Shown piece after piece: positions 25,473 to 37,987 of a DNA stretch of 64,000 nt. The translations under genes were made by a program, and so were the position numbers. This DNA comes from Piliocolobus tephrosceles (Eukaryota; Chordata; Mammalia; Primates; Cercopithecidae): the NCBI RefSeq assembly GCF_002776525.5, contig NC_045435.1, positions 127,375,797 through 127,439,796 on the forward strand, in the 5' to 3' direction. Below the pieces are notes generated by a model. The model was given only the letters and a program-made list of their open reading frames with translations, was not told the DNA's origin and made no database searches. Each line of letters starts with the position of its first letter. The first letter of the stretch is position 1.

Positions 25473-28049
25473 CAGTATATTTCACTATTCACCATAGTCC
25501 TAAATGTATTCCAAAATATCATTTTTTCTGTTTCACAGGAACAGTGTTGAAACACTGCATTGTCAGAAAAGAGGTATAATTCCCTGAGTGGAATGCATAC
25601 ATCACAAAGTAGTTTCTCAGAAAGCTTCTATCCAGTTTTTATCTGAAGATATCTCCTTTTCACTGTAGGCCTGAATGTGCTCCCGAATCTCCCTTCGTGG
25701 ATCTGTGCATCACGGAGTGTCCAAACTGCTTAATATAATTAAATTTCAACTATTCGAGACAAAAAAATTTTTCTAACACAAAGCAGTTTCACAGAAATCT
25801 TCTTTCCAGTTTTTCTCTGAGGATATTTCCTTTTTCTCCATAGTCATCGCCATACTCCCGAATATCTCTTGGTAGCTTTTTTTCCAAAAGGGATTAAAGT
25901 ATCTTCTAGAAGAAAGGTATATTTCTGTGAGTGGAATGCACACGTCACAAAACAGCTCGTCAGAATGCTTCTCTCTAGTTTCTATCTGAAGGAGTTTCCT
26001 TTCTCACCATAAGCCTCAAAGCCCTCCAGGATATCCCTTCGCAGACTAAACAAAAACAGGGTTATGATACAGCTCAATGAAAATAGAAGCTTAACTGTGT
26101 GAGCGGAATTCACGTGACACAGAGCAGTTTCACAGAAAGCTTCCTTCTGCTTACTCTCTGAGGTTATTTTTCTTCAGGATGTTCTAAAGAGCATTTCCAA
26201 ATGTCGTTTCTCAGATTTCACAGAAAGAGTGATTTCAAACTGCTCAATCCAAAGCATGATTTAACGCTATGAGATGAATACAAACATCAAAAGAATTGGG
26301 CAGTAAACTTCTCTCCGATTTTTGATGGAATACATTTCCTCGCCTCACGCAGGCCCCCACTCGCCACATACTATCCCTTCACAGAAACCTCAAACACCGA
26401 CTTTCAACCTGGGAAATGTAGAGTAGCTTTAACCCTGTGAAAAGAATGGACATGTCAGAGAGCACTTTCTTCGAGTACTTCTTTCTGTTTTTTATTGGAC
26501 GACATTTCACTTTTGCCGTAGTCTTCAAAGGGCTGTGAATATCACTGTTTTGATTTTACAGGAACAGTGTTCAAACTGTGCCTTACGAGAAGAAAGTTAT
26601 AACTCCCTGAGTGGAATGCACATATCACCAAGCAGTTTCTCAGAAAGCTCCTCTCCAGTTTTAATCTGACTATATTTGCTATTTCACCATAGGCCCGAAT
26701 GTGATCCCAAATATCCCTATGTGGTCACCACTTACTATCCCTTCGCAGAACCCTCAAAGACCAACTTTCAAAATGGGAAATGTAGAGTAAGCTTTAACAC
26801 TCTGAAAAGTATGGACCTGTCAGAGATCAGTTTTTACGAGTGCTTCTCTCTGTTTTTTATTGGACGACATTTCACTTTTTGCCATAGACTTCAATGTGCT
26901 TGGAATATCATTGTTTTGATTTACAGGAACTGTGTTTAAACCGTGCCTTTTGAGAAGAATTTTAAAACTCCCTGATTAAAATGCTCACATCACCAAGCAG
27001 TTTCACAGAAAGCTTCTCTCCAGTTTTTATCTGATTATATTTCCTGTTTCACCATAGGCCCAAAGGTGATCCCAAATATCCCTTCATGGTGCCATCCACG
27101 AGGGGGGTTCCAAGCTGTGTAATGTAAAGAAAGCTTCACCTATGTGAGATGAATAAAAATAGCAAAAAGCAGATTCACAGAAAGCTTCTTTCCAGTTTTT
27201 ATTGGAAGATATTTCCTTTTTCACCATAGTCCTGAATGTGCTCCCGAAGGTCCCTTCATGGATCTGTCCATGAGAATTTCCAAGCTGTGTCATGTAAGGA
27301 AAGCTTTATCTATGTGAGGTGATAACACATATCACAGAGTAGTTTCCTAGAAAGCTTACTTCCAGTTTTTGTCTCAGGCTATTTCCCTTTTCAACTTCAG
27401 CATCAACATGCTCCCGAATATCACTTGGTACCTGTTTCTCCAAAGGGTTTCCCCGACGCTGTATGAGAAGAGAGGTATGACACTGTGACTGGAATGCACA
27501 CGTCACAAAGCAGTTCCTCTGAAAGCTTCTCTCCAGTTTCGGTCTGAACATATTTCCTTTTACACCATTAGCCTCAAAGTGCTCCCGAATATCCCATCAC
27601 ACTCTAAACATACACAGGGCAGGAAAACTGCTTAATGAAAAGAGAGGCTTATCTGAGTGAGAGGAAATAAGACAAAACAGAGCAGTTTCACAGAAAGCTT
27701 CCTAATGGATTTTTTCCTGAGGATATTTCTTTCTCCATAATCTAAGGATCATTCCCGAATGTCCTTCCTCAGATTACACCAAAAAAAGTGATTTCAAGCT
27801 GCTTAATCCAAAGAATGGTTTAACTCTATGAGACGAATACACACATTGCAAAGCAATTGCTCAGAAAGTTTCTCTGCAGGATTCATCAAAAGATGTTTCC
27901 TTGTTCACCAGAAGTATCCAGGCATCACTAAATATCACTTCACCGATTCATTGAAGACAGAGTTTTGAAACTGGGCAACATTAATTCAGTGAAGTAAATG
28001 CACATATCAGAGAGCAGACTCCTGGAACGTTTCCTCCTCGATTTTATTT
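25473..28049 (-). repeat. Family B HOR copy expanded to 15 monomers
   Basis: This 2577 bp unit reads m1-m8, then at about 26722 m8 switches into the middle of m6 (tcaccacttactatccc), and m6-m7-m8 are repeated before m9-m13. Two monomers were gained by a join between m8 and m6. Confidence 0.82.
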
Positions 28050-30275
28050 CAGTATATTTCACTATTCGCCATAGTCCTCAAGGCGCTCCGAAATATCACT
28101 TTTTCGGATTCACAGGAACAGTGTTTAAACGCTTCCTTGTGAGAAAAGAGGTATAACTCCCTGAGTGGAATGCATACATCACAAAGTAGTTTGTCAGAAA
28201 GCTTCTATCCATTTTTATATGAAGGTATCACCTGTTTCACCGTAGGCCTGAATGTGCTCGCGAATGTCCCTTCGTGGATACTTGCGTGATGGAGTTTCTA
28301 AACTGTGTAATATAATTAAAGTTTTAACTATCCGAGATTAATAAATATATCTAGCACAAAACAGCTTCACAGAAATCTTCTTTCCAGTTTTTGTCTGAGG
28401 ATACTTTTTTTTCACCATAGCCCTCCCTGTACTCCCGAATGTCTCTTGGTAGCTCTTTCTCCGACAGGGATTCCGGAATTCTCCAGGAGAAGAAAAGCAT
28501 ATTTCTGTGAGTGGAATGCACACATCACAAAGCAGCTCCTCAGAAAGCTTCTCTCCAGTTTCTATCTGAAGTTGTTTCCTTTCTCCCCGTAAGCTTCAAA
28601 GTGCTCCTGAATATCCCTTCACATACTAAACGAAAACAGTGTTATGATATAGCTTAATTAAAAGAGAAGCTTAACTGTGTGAGGAGAATTCACGTGACAC
28701 AGAGCAGTTTCACAGAAAGCTTCCTTCTGGTTTCTTTCTGAGGTTATTTCTTTTTCAAGATATTCTAAGGAGCGTTTCCTAATGTCCTTTCTCAGAGACC
28801 ACAGAGGCAGTGATTTCAAACTGCTCAGTCCAAAGAATGATTTAACTCTATGAGATGAATACAAACATCACAAAAGTGTTGCGCAGAAAGCTTCTCTCCA
28901 ATTTTCGATGGAAGACATTTCCTTGCTTAACACAGGCCCCGAGTTGCCACTTACTATCCCTTCGCAGAAACCTCTAAGACCGACTTTCAAACTGGGAAAT
29001 GTAGAGTAAGCTTTAACCCTCTCAAAAGAGTGGACATGACACAGAGCAGTTTCTTCCAGTACTTCTTTCTGTTTTTTTTGGACGACATTTCACTTTGTGC
29101 GATAGTCTTCAATGTGCTCTGAATATCACTCTTTTGGTTTTACAAAAACAGTGTTCAAACAGTGCCTTATGAGAAGAAACTTAGACTTTCTGAGTGGAAT
29201 GCACACATCACCAAGCAGTTTCTCAGAAAGCTACTTTCCAGTTTTTATATGACTATATTTCAGATTTCACCATAGGTCCCAAGGTAATCTCAAATATCCC
29301 TTTGCGAATCCATCCACGCGGGAATTTCCAAGCTGCGTAAGGTAAAGTAAGCTTCAGCTATGTGAGATGAATAAGCATAGCAAAAAGCAGATTCACAGAA
29401 AGCTTCTTTCAACTTTTTATCTGAATATATTTCCTTATTCACCATAGTCCAGAATGTGCTCCCAAAGGTCCTTTCATGGATCCGTCCATGACAGTTTCCA
29501 ACACCATAATGTAAAGAAAGATTTATCTATGTGAGATGATTACACATATCACAGAGTAGTTTCCTAGAAAGTTTCTTTCCAGTTTTTGTCTGAAGCTATT
29601 TCCCTTTTCACCATTGGCATCAACATATTCCTGAATGTCACTAGGTATCTGTTTCTTCAAAAGGGTTTCCCCGGCGCTGTATGAGAAGAGAGGTATAACA
29701 CTGTGACTATAATCCACATGACACACAGCAGTTCCTCGGAATGCTTCTCTTCAGTTTCGGTCTGAACATATTTCCTTTTTCACCATTAGCCTCAAAGTGC
29801 TCCCGAATATCCCATCACAAGCTAAACATACAGAGGCCTAGGAAACTGCTCAATTAAAAGAGAGGCTTATCTGAGTAAGAGGAATTAAGATGACACAGAG
29901 CAGTTTCACAGAAAGCTTCCTTCTGGATTTTACCTGAGCATATTTCTTTCTCCATATTCTAAGGATCGTTCCCAAGTGTCCTTCCTCAGATTCCACAAAA
30001 ACAGTGATTTCAAGCAGCTCAATCCAAAGAATGGTTTAACTCTTTGACACGAATACACACATTACAAAGCAGTTGCTCAGAAAGTTTTTCTGCAGGTTTC
30101 ATGGGAAGGCATTTCCTCCTCACCACAAGCCTCTGGGCCTCACGAAATATCCCTTCCCAGATTCTGCAAAGAGACAGTTTCGAAACTGGGCACCATAGAG
30201 TAAGCATAAACTCTGTGAAGTGAATGCACATATCAGAGAGCAGATGTTTGGAACTCTTCTTCCTCGATTTTAATT
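28050..30275 (-). repeat. Family B 13-mer HOR copy
   Basis: One full 2226 bp unit in standard order. Confidence 0.84.
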
Positions 30276-31299
30276 CAGTATATTTCACTATTCGCCATAG
30301 TCCTCAATGCGTTCCAAAATATCACATTTTCGGCTTCACAGAACAGTGTTCAAACACAGCCTTGTGAGAAAAGAGGTATAACTCCCTGAGTGGAATGCAT
30401 ACATCACAAATTAGTTTCTCAGAAAGCTTCTATCCAGTTTTTATGTGAAGATATCTCCTCTTTCACCATAGGCCTGAATGTGCTCCTGAATGTCCCTTCG
30501 TGGATCTGTGCATGACGGAGATTCCAAACTGTGTAATATAATGAAAGTTTTAACTATGCGAGAGGAATAAATATCTCTAGCACAAAGTAGTTTCACAGAA
30601 ATCTTCTTTTCAGTTTTTGTCTGAGGATAGTACCTTTTTCACCAGAGTCGTCTCTCGAATATCTCTTGGTAGCTTTTTCTCCAAAAAAGATTCCAGAGTC
30701 CTCTAGGAGAAGACAGGTATATTTCTGTGAGTGGAATGCAAACGTTATGAAACAGTTCCTCGGAAAACTTCGCTCCAGTTTCGGTCTGAACATATTTCCT
30801 TTCTCACCATTAGCCTAAAAGTGTTCTTGAATATCCCATCACATGCTAAACATACACAGGGCAAGAAAACTGCTCAATAAAAAGAGAGTTTTATCTGAGT
30901 GAGAGGAATTAAGGTGACACAGAGCCGTTTCACAGAAAGCTTTCTTCTGGTTTTACCTGAGGATATTTCTTTCTCCATAATCTAAGGATCGTTCCCAAAT
31001 GTTTTTCCTCAGATTCCACAAAAACAGTGATTTCAAGCTGCTCAATCAAAAGAATGGTTTAACTCTAGGAGACAAATAGACTCATCACAAAGCAGTTGCT
31101 CAGGGCGTTTCCCTGCAGGTTTCATTGGAAGGCGTATCCTAGCTCACCGCGAGCCTCTGGTCGTCACTAAACATCCCTTCACAGATTCTTCAAAGACAGA
31201 GTTTCGAAACTGGTCAAGATAGAGTAAGCATTAATTCTGTGAAGTGAATACACATATCAGAGAGCAGATTCCTGGAACGCTTCTACCTCGATTTAATTT
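30276..31299 (-). repeat. Family B HOR copy reduced to 6 monomers (m3/m10 hybrid)
   Basis: This 1024 bp unit reads m1, m2, then a monomer that is m3 (tctcttggtagctttttctcc) on the left and m10 (cagttcctcgg, then gtttcggtctg) on the right, then m11, m12, m13. The switch is near 30720-30770. Seven monomers are missing, as expected from exchange between the paralogues m3 and m10. Confidence 0.85.
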
Positions 31300-32390
31300 C
31301 AGGATATTTCACTATTCGCCATAGTCCTCAATGAATTCCGAAATATCACTTTTTCCATATCACAGGAACAGTGTGCAAACACTGCCTTGTGAGAAAAGAG
31401 ATATAACTCCCTGAGTGGAATTCATGCATCATCATGTAGTTTCTCAGAATGCTTCTATCCAGTTTTTATCTGAAGATACCTCCTCTTTCACCATTGGCCT
31501 GAATGTGCTCCTGAACTTCCCTACACTGATCTGTGCATGACGGAGTTTCCAAACTGCGTATTATAATTAAAGTTTCAACTATGCGAGATGAATAAATGTA
31601 TCTAACACAAAGCAGTTTCACAGAAATTTTCTTTCCAGTTTTAGTCTTAGGATATTTCCTTTTTCACCATAGCTCTCCCTATACTCCCAAATATCACTTG
31701 GTAGATTTTTCTCCAAAAGGGATTCCGGAATCCTCTGGTAGAAGAAAGCTATATTTCTGTATTTCTGTGAGTGGAATGCACATGTCACAAAGCAGCTCCT
31801 CAGAAAGCTTCTCTCCTCTTTCTATCTGAAGACATTTCCTTTCTCACCATAAGCCTCAAAGAGCTCCAGAGTATCCCTTCGCAGACTAAGCAAAAACAGT
31901 GTTATGATAGAGCTCAATGAAAAGAGAAGCTTAACTGTGTAAGTGGAATTCACGTGACACAGAGCAGTTTCACAGAAAGCTTCCGTCTGCTTACCCTCTG
32001 AGGTTATTTCTTTCTCAGGATATTCTTCTTTTTATTTTTAATTTTAAAACTGTACTTTTATTATACTTTTTTTATATACTTTAAGTTCTAGGGTACATGT
32101 GCATAACGTGCAGGTTTGTTACATATGTATACATGTGCCATGTTGGTGTGCTGCACCCATCAACTCGTCAGCACCCATCAATTCATCATTTATATCAGGT
32201 ATAACTCCCCAATGCAATCCCTCGCCCCTCCCCGCTCCCCATGATAGGACCCAGTGTGTGATGTTCCCCTTCCCGAGTCCAAGTGAGCTCATTGTTCAGT
32301 TCCCACCTATGAGTGAGAACATGCGGTGTTTGGTTTTCTCTTCTTGTGATAGTTTGCTAAGAATGATGGTTTCCAGCTGCATCCATGATC

Positions 32391-33119
32391 CTACAAAGGA
32401 CGCAAACTCATCCTTTTTATGTCTGCATAGTATTCCATGGTGTATATGTGCCACATTTTCTTAATCCAGTCTGTCACTGATGGACATTTGGGTTGACTCC
32501 AAGTCTTTGCTATTGCAAATAGTGCCACAATAAACATACGTGTGCATGTGTCTTTGTAGTAGCATAATTTATAATCCTTTGGGTATATACCCAGTAGTGG
32601 GATGGCTGGGTCATATGGTACATCTAGTTCTAGATCCTTGAGGAATCGCCATACTGTTTTCCATAATGGTTGAACTAGCTTACAATCCCACCAACAGTGT
32701 AAAAGTGTTCCTATTTCTCCACATCCTCTCCAACACCTGTTGTTTCCTGATTTTTTAATGATTGCCATTCTAACTGGTGTGAGATGGTATCTCATTGTGG
32801 TTTTGATTTGCATTTCTCTGATGGCGAGTGATGATGAGCATTTTTTCATGTGTCTGTTGGCTGTATGAATGTCTTCTTTTGAGAAATGTCTGTTCATATC
32901 CTTTCCTCACTTTTTGATGGGGTTGTTTGTTTTTCTCTTGTATATTTGTTTGAGTTCTTTGTAGATTCTGGAAATTAGCCCTTTGTCAGATGAGTAGATT
33001 GCAAAAATTTTCTCCCATTCTGTAGGTTGCCTGTTCACTCTGATGGTAGTTTCTTTTGCTGTGCAGAAGCTCTTTAGTTTAATTAGATCCCATTTGTCAA
33101 TTTTGGCTTTTGCTGCCAT
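32391..33119 (-). pseudogene. L1 ORF2 C-terminal remnant
   Basis: In its functional form ORF2p is the L1 endonuclease/reverse transcriptase. This remnant covers only the region after the reverse transcriptase, including the cysteine-rich C-terminal segment (CWRGCGEIGTLLHCWWDC near 32725-32780) and the conserved MWHIYTMEYYA block. An in-frame stop near 32904, within tttttgatggggttgtttg upstream of MNRHF, splits it into 33119-32907 and 32897-32391. The reading frame stops early relative to intact ORF2. It cannot encode an active enzyme. Confidence 0.88.
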
Positions 33120-33131
33120 TGCTTTTGGTGT

Positions 33132-33531
33132 NNNNNNNNNNNNNNNNNNNNNNNNNNNNNNNNNNNNNNNNNNNNNNNNNNNNNNNNNNNNNNNNNNNNN
33201 NNNNNNNNNNNNNNNNNNNNNNNNNNNNNNNNNNNNNNNNNNNNNNNNNNNNNNNNNNNNNNNNNNNNNNNNNNNNNNNNNNNNNNNNNNNNNNNNNNNN
33301 NNNNNNNNNNNNNNNNNNNNNNNNNNNNNNNNNNNNNNNNNNNNNNNNNNNNNNNNNNNNNNNNNNNNNNNNNNNNNNNNNNNNNNNNNNNNNNNNNNNN
33401 NNNNNNNNNNNNNNNNNNNNNNNNNNNNNNNNNNNNNNNNNNNNNNNNNNNNNNNNNNNNNNNNNNNNNNNNNNNNNNNNNNNNNNNNNNNNNNNNNNNN
33501 NNNNNNNNNNNNNNNNNNNNNNNNNNNNNNN
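33132..33531. other. 400-N gap inside L1 ORF2
   Basis: Exactly 400 Ns. The L1 codons on either side should be separated by only about 95 bases. The same L1 region is intact and uninterrupted at 51595-51735. Either the N count is arbitrary or about 300 bp of unknown sequence is present. Confidence 0.9.
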
Positions 33532-34732
33532 TAGGTCTAACATTTAAGTCTCTAATCCATCTTGAATTAATCTTCGTAAAGGAGAAAGGAAAGGATCCAG
33601 TTTCAGAGATCATTTCTATAGTTTATTTTTCAGGATATTCTAAGGAGCATTTCCAAATGTCCTTTCTCAGATTCCAGAGAAACAGTGATTTCAAACTGCT
33701 CAATCCAAGGAATGATTTAACTCTATGAGGTGAATACAAACATCACAAAACAGTTGCACAGAAAGCTTCTCTCCAATTTTCAATGGAAGACATTTCCTTG
33801 CCGCACACAGGCCTCCAGTCACCACTGACTTTCCCTTCTCAGAACCCTAAAAGATGGACCTTCAAAGTGGGAAATATAGAGTAAATTTTAACCCTTTGAA
33901 AAGAGTGGACATGTCTGAGAGTAGCTTCTTTGAGTGCTTTTTTCTGTTTTTTATTGGACGACATTTCACTTTTTGCCATATTCTTCAATGTACTCTGAAT
34001 ACCAGTGTTTTGGTTTTACAGGAACACTATTCAAACTGTGCCTTATGAGAAGAAAGTTATAACTACCTGTGTGGAATGCACACATCACCAAACAGTTTCT
34101 CAGAAAGCTTCTCTCCAGTTTTTATCTGACTATATTTCGTCTTTCACCATAGGCCCGAAGGTGATACAAAATATCCCTTCGCTGATCCATGCACGAGGGA
34201 GTTTCCAAGCTGTGTAATGATAAGAAAGCTTCATCTTTGTGAGATGAATAAACATAGCAAAAAGCAGATTCACAGAAAGCTTCTTTCCAGTTTTTATCTG
34301 AAGATATTTCCTTTTTCACCATAGTCCAGAATGTTTTCCCGAAGGTCCTTTCATGCATCCGACCATGACAGTTTCCAAACTGTGTAACTTAAAGAAAGCT
34401 TTATCCATGTGAGATGATTACACATATCACAGAGTAGTTTCCTAGAAACCTTCTTTCAAGTTTTTATCTGAGGCTATTTCCTTTTTCAACAATGGCATCA
34501 ACATGCTCCCGAATATTACCTGGTACCTGTTTATCCAGAATGTTTTCCCTGATGCTGTATGAGAACAGAGGTATGAAACTGTGACTGAAATGCACACGTC
34601 ACAAACGATTTCCTCGGAAAGCTTCTCTCCAGTTTCGGTCTGAACATATTTCCTTTTAACCATTAGCCTCAAAGTGCTCCCGAATATCCCATCACAAGCT
34701 AAACATGCACAGGGTTAGAAAACTGCTCAATG

Positions 34733-35192
34733 CAGCCATAAAAAAGGATGAGTTTGCGTCCTTTGTAGGGACATGGATGCAGCTGGAAACCATCATTCTT
34801 AGCAAACTATCACAAGAAGAGAAAACCAAACACCGCATGTTCTCACTCATAGATGGGAACTGAACAATGAGCTCACTTGGACTCGGGAAGGGGAACATCA
34901 CACACTGGGGCCTATCATGGGGAGGGGGGAGGGGGGAGGGATTGCACTGGGGAGTTATACCTGATATAAATGATGATTTGATGGGTGCTGACGAGTTGAT
35001 GGGTGCAGCACACCAACATGGTACATGTATACATATATAACCTGCACATTATGCACATGTACCCTAGAANNNNNNNNNNNNNNNNNNNNNNNNNNNNNNN
35101 NNNNNNNNNNNNNNNNNNNNNNNNNNNNNNNNNNNNNNNNNNNNNNNNNNNNNNNNNNNNNNNNNNNNNAAAAAAAAAAAAAAAAAAAAAAA
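34733..35192 (+). mobile_element. Short 5'-truncated L1, 3' end only
   Basis: The plus-strand L1 begins in the last codons of ORF2 (gcagccataaaaaagga), followed by the 3' UTR with a G-rich tract at 34917-34940, then the tail. The duplication gaaaactgctcaatg is perfect at 34718-34732 and 35193-35207, in alpha monomer m11. A 100-N run (35070-35169) covers the end of the UTR and the start of the A tail, of which 23 As remain. Confidence 0.95.
35070..35169. other. 100-N gap at L1 3' end
   Basis: Exactly 100 Ns between accctagaa and the A tail. Other L1 copies here have only about 20 bases between these points (for example 47951-47980). Confidence 0.9.
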
Positions 35193-37148
35193 GAAAACTG
35201 CTCAATGAAAAGAGAGACTTAACTGAATGAGAGGAAATAGGACGACAAAGAGCAATTTCACTGAAAGCTACCTTCTGGATTTTACCTGAGAATATTTCTT
35301 TCCCCATATTCTAAGGATTGTTCCCAAATGTCCTTCCTCAGATTCCACAAAAACAGTGATTTCAAGCTGCTCAATCCAAAGAATGGTTTACCTCTATGAG
35401 ATGAATACACACATCGCAAAGCAGTTGCTCAGAACGTTTCTTTGCAGGTTTCATCGGAAGGCATTTTCTCACTCACCACAAGCCTCCAGGCATCACTAAA
35501 TATCTCTTGACAGATCCTGCAAAGACATTTATGGTACAGCTCAATGAAAAGAGAAGCTTAACTGTTTGAGCGGAATTCACATGACACAGAGCAGTTGCAC
35601 AGAAAGCTTCCTTCTGGTTTCACTCTGAGGTTATTTCTTCTTCAGGATATACTAAAGAGCGTTTACAAATGTCCTTTTTCAGATTCCAGAGAAACAGTGA
35701 TTTCAAACTGCTCAATCCAAAGAATGATTTAACTCTACGAGATGAATACAAACATCACTAAGGAGTTGTGCAGACAGCTTCTCCCCAATTTTCGATGGAA
35801 GATTTTTCCTTGCCTAACACAGGCATCCAGTCGCCACTTAACATCCCTTCACAGAACACTCAGTGACCGACTTACATACGGGGAAATGTAGAGTAAGATT
35901 TAACCCTGTGAAAAGAATGGACATGTCAGAGGGCAGTTTCTTCTAGTACTTCTTTCTATTTTTATTGGACGACGTTTCACTTTTTACCATAGTCTTCAAT
36001 GTGCTGCGAATGTCACTCTTTTGGTTTTACAGGAACAGTGTTAAAACTTTGCTTTATGAGAAGAAACATATAACTCCCTGAGTGGAATGCACACATCACC
36101 AACGAGTTTCTCAGAAAGCTTCTCTCCAGTTTTTATCTGACCATATTTCCTCTTTCACCATATGCCTGACTGTGATCCCAAATATCCACGAGGGAGTTTC
36201 CAAGCTGTGTAATGTAAAGAAAGCTTCATCTCTGTGAGATGAATAAACATAGTAAAAAGCAGATTCACAGGAAGCTTCTTCCCAGTTTTTATCTAAATAT
36301 ATTTCCTTTTTCACCACAGTCCAGAATGTGCTCCCGAAGGTCCCTTCATGGATCCGTCCTTGACAGTTTCCAAGCTGCGTAATGTACAGAAGGCTTTATC
36401 TATGGGAGATGATTACACACATCACAGGGTTGTTTCCTAGAAAGCTTCTTTCCAGTTTTAGTCTGAGGCTATTTTCCTTTTTACCATCGGTATCAACATG
36501 CTCCCGAATATCACTTGGTACCTGTTTCTTCAAAAGTGTTTCCCTTACCCTGTAGAGAAGAGAGGTATAACACTGTGACTGGAATGCACATGTCACAAAG
36601 CAATTCTTCGGAAAGCTTCTCTCCTGTTTCGGTCTTAACATATTTCTTTTTTCACTGTTAGCCTGAAAGTGCTCCCGAATATCCCATCACACACTGAACA
36701 TACACAGGGCTAGGAAACTGCTCAATGAATAGAGGAGCTTTCTTGAGTGAGAGGAATTAAGACAACGCAGAGCAGGTTCACAGAAAGCTTCCTTCTGGAT
36801 TTTACCTGAGGATATTCCTTTGTCCATATTCTAAGGATCGTTCCCAAATGTCCTTCCTCAGATTGCACAAAAACAGTGATTTCAAGCTGCTCAATCCGAA
36901 GAATGATTTATCTCTAGGAGATGAATACACACATCGCAAAGCAGTTGCTCAGAAAGTTTCTCTGCAGGTTTCATCGGAAGACGTTTCCTTGATCACCACA
37001 AGCCTCCGGGCGTCTCTAAATATCTCTTCACAGATACTTCAAACAGAGAGTTTCGATATTGTGCAACATAGAGTAAGCACTAACTCTGTGAACTGAATGC
37101 ACATATCAGAGAGCAGATTCTTGGAAAGTTTCTTCCTCGATTTAATTT

Positions 37149-37987
37149 AAGTATATTTCACTATTTGCCATAGTCCTCAATGCGTTCCGAAATATCACAT
37201 TTTCGAATTCACAGGAACAGAGTTCAAACACTGCCTTGTGAAAAAAGAGGTATAACTCCCTGAGTGGAACACATACATCACAAAGTAGTTTCTCAGAAAG
37301 CTTCTTTCCAGTTTTTATATGAAGATATTTCCTCTTTCACCATAGGCCTGAATGTGCTCCCAAATGTCCCTTCGCAGATGTGTGCATGATGCAGTTTCCA
37401 AAGTGCATAATATATTTAAAGTTTTAACTATGCAAGATGAATAAATATATCTAACACAAAGCAGTTTCACACAAATATTCTTTCCAGTTTTTTTCTGAGG
37501 ATATTCCCTTTTTCACCATAGCCTATTCTCTACTCCCGAATAGCTGTTTTGTAGCTTTTTCTCCAAAAGAGATTCGAGAATCCTCTAGGAGAAGAAAAGT
37601 ATATTTCTGTGAGTGGAATGCACACGTCACAAAGCAGATTCCCGGAAACCTTCTCTCCAGTTTCTATCTGAAGATGTTTCCTTTCTCACCTCAAGCCTCA
37701 AATCACCCCAGAATATGCCTTTGCATACTAAACAAAAACAGTGTTATGATAAAGCTCAATGAAAAGAGAAGCTTAACAGTTTGAGTGGAATTCACGTGAC
37801 ACAGAGCAGGTTCACAGAAAGATTCCTTCTGGTTTCTATTTGAGGTTATTTCTTTTCAGGATATTCTAAACAGCGTTTCCAAATGTCCTTTCTCGGATTC
37901 CCCAGAAACAGTGATTTCAAACTGCTCAATCCAAAGAATGATTGAACTCTATGAGATGAACACAAACATCACAAAATTATTGCGCAG
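37149..37987 (-). repeat. Partial family B HOR copy up to the inversion
   Basis: m1 to m5 in order, ending as m6 should begin (attgcgcagag). Orientation flips at this point. Confidence 0.82.

Larger units (their letters stand above)
32027..33629 (-). mobile_element. 5'-truncated L1, 3' half of ORF2 to tail
   Basis: The L1 is on the minus strand. Its T-rich tail lies at 32027-32075, then the 3' UTR with the monkey-type CT-rich tract at 32219-32240, then the ORF2 C-terminal half. The flanks carry tcaggatattct at 32015-32026 and again at 33630-33641, a clean target duplication inside alpha monomer m5. The 5' end near 33605-33629 (agagatcatttctatag) does not look like L1 and may be filler made at the junction. 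A 400-N run interrupts ORF2. Confidence 0.93.
31300..37148 (-). repeat. Family B 13-mer plus 10-mer, carrying two L1s
   Basis: After removing the L1s and their duplications, about 3.76 kb of satellite remains (22-23 monomers). It reads m1 to m13, then at about 35525 m13 joins directly to the middle of m4 (tggtacagctcaatg), then m4-m13. The second unit lacks m1-m3. Confidence 0.8.
25011..37987 (-). repeat. Alpha satellite family B, block 2
   Basis: Family B resumes near m11 (gatgagaaaactgatcaatg at about 25036, almost the same as 4729-4748 in block 1). m1 markers lie at 25473, 28050, 30276, 31300 and 37149. Repeat lengths are irregular: about 15, 13 and 6 monomers, then 13 plus 10. Two L1s are inserted, at 32027 and 34733. 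The block ends at the m5/m6 boundary (about 37985), where orientation flips. Confidence 0.92.

Noticed and set aside
32027..32085. A short 3' transduction on the L1 at 32027
   Set aside because: The tail (gtataataaaagtacag on the sense strand) is A-rich and too short to separate from normal tail variation.
33043..33613. Long open frames of mostly X residues
   Set aside because: They only cross the 400-N gap, so the length is meaningless.
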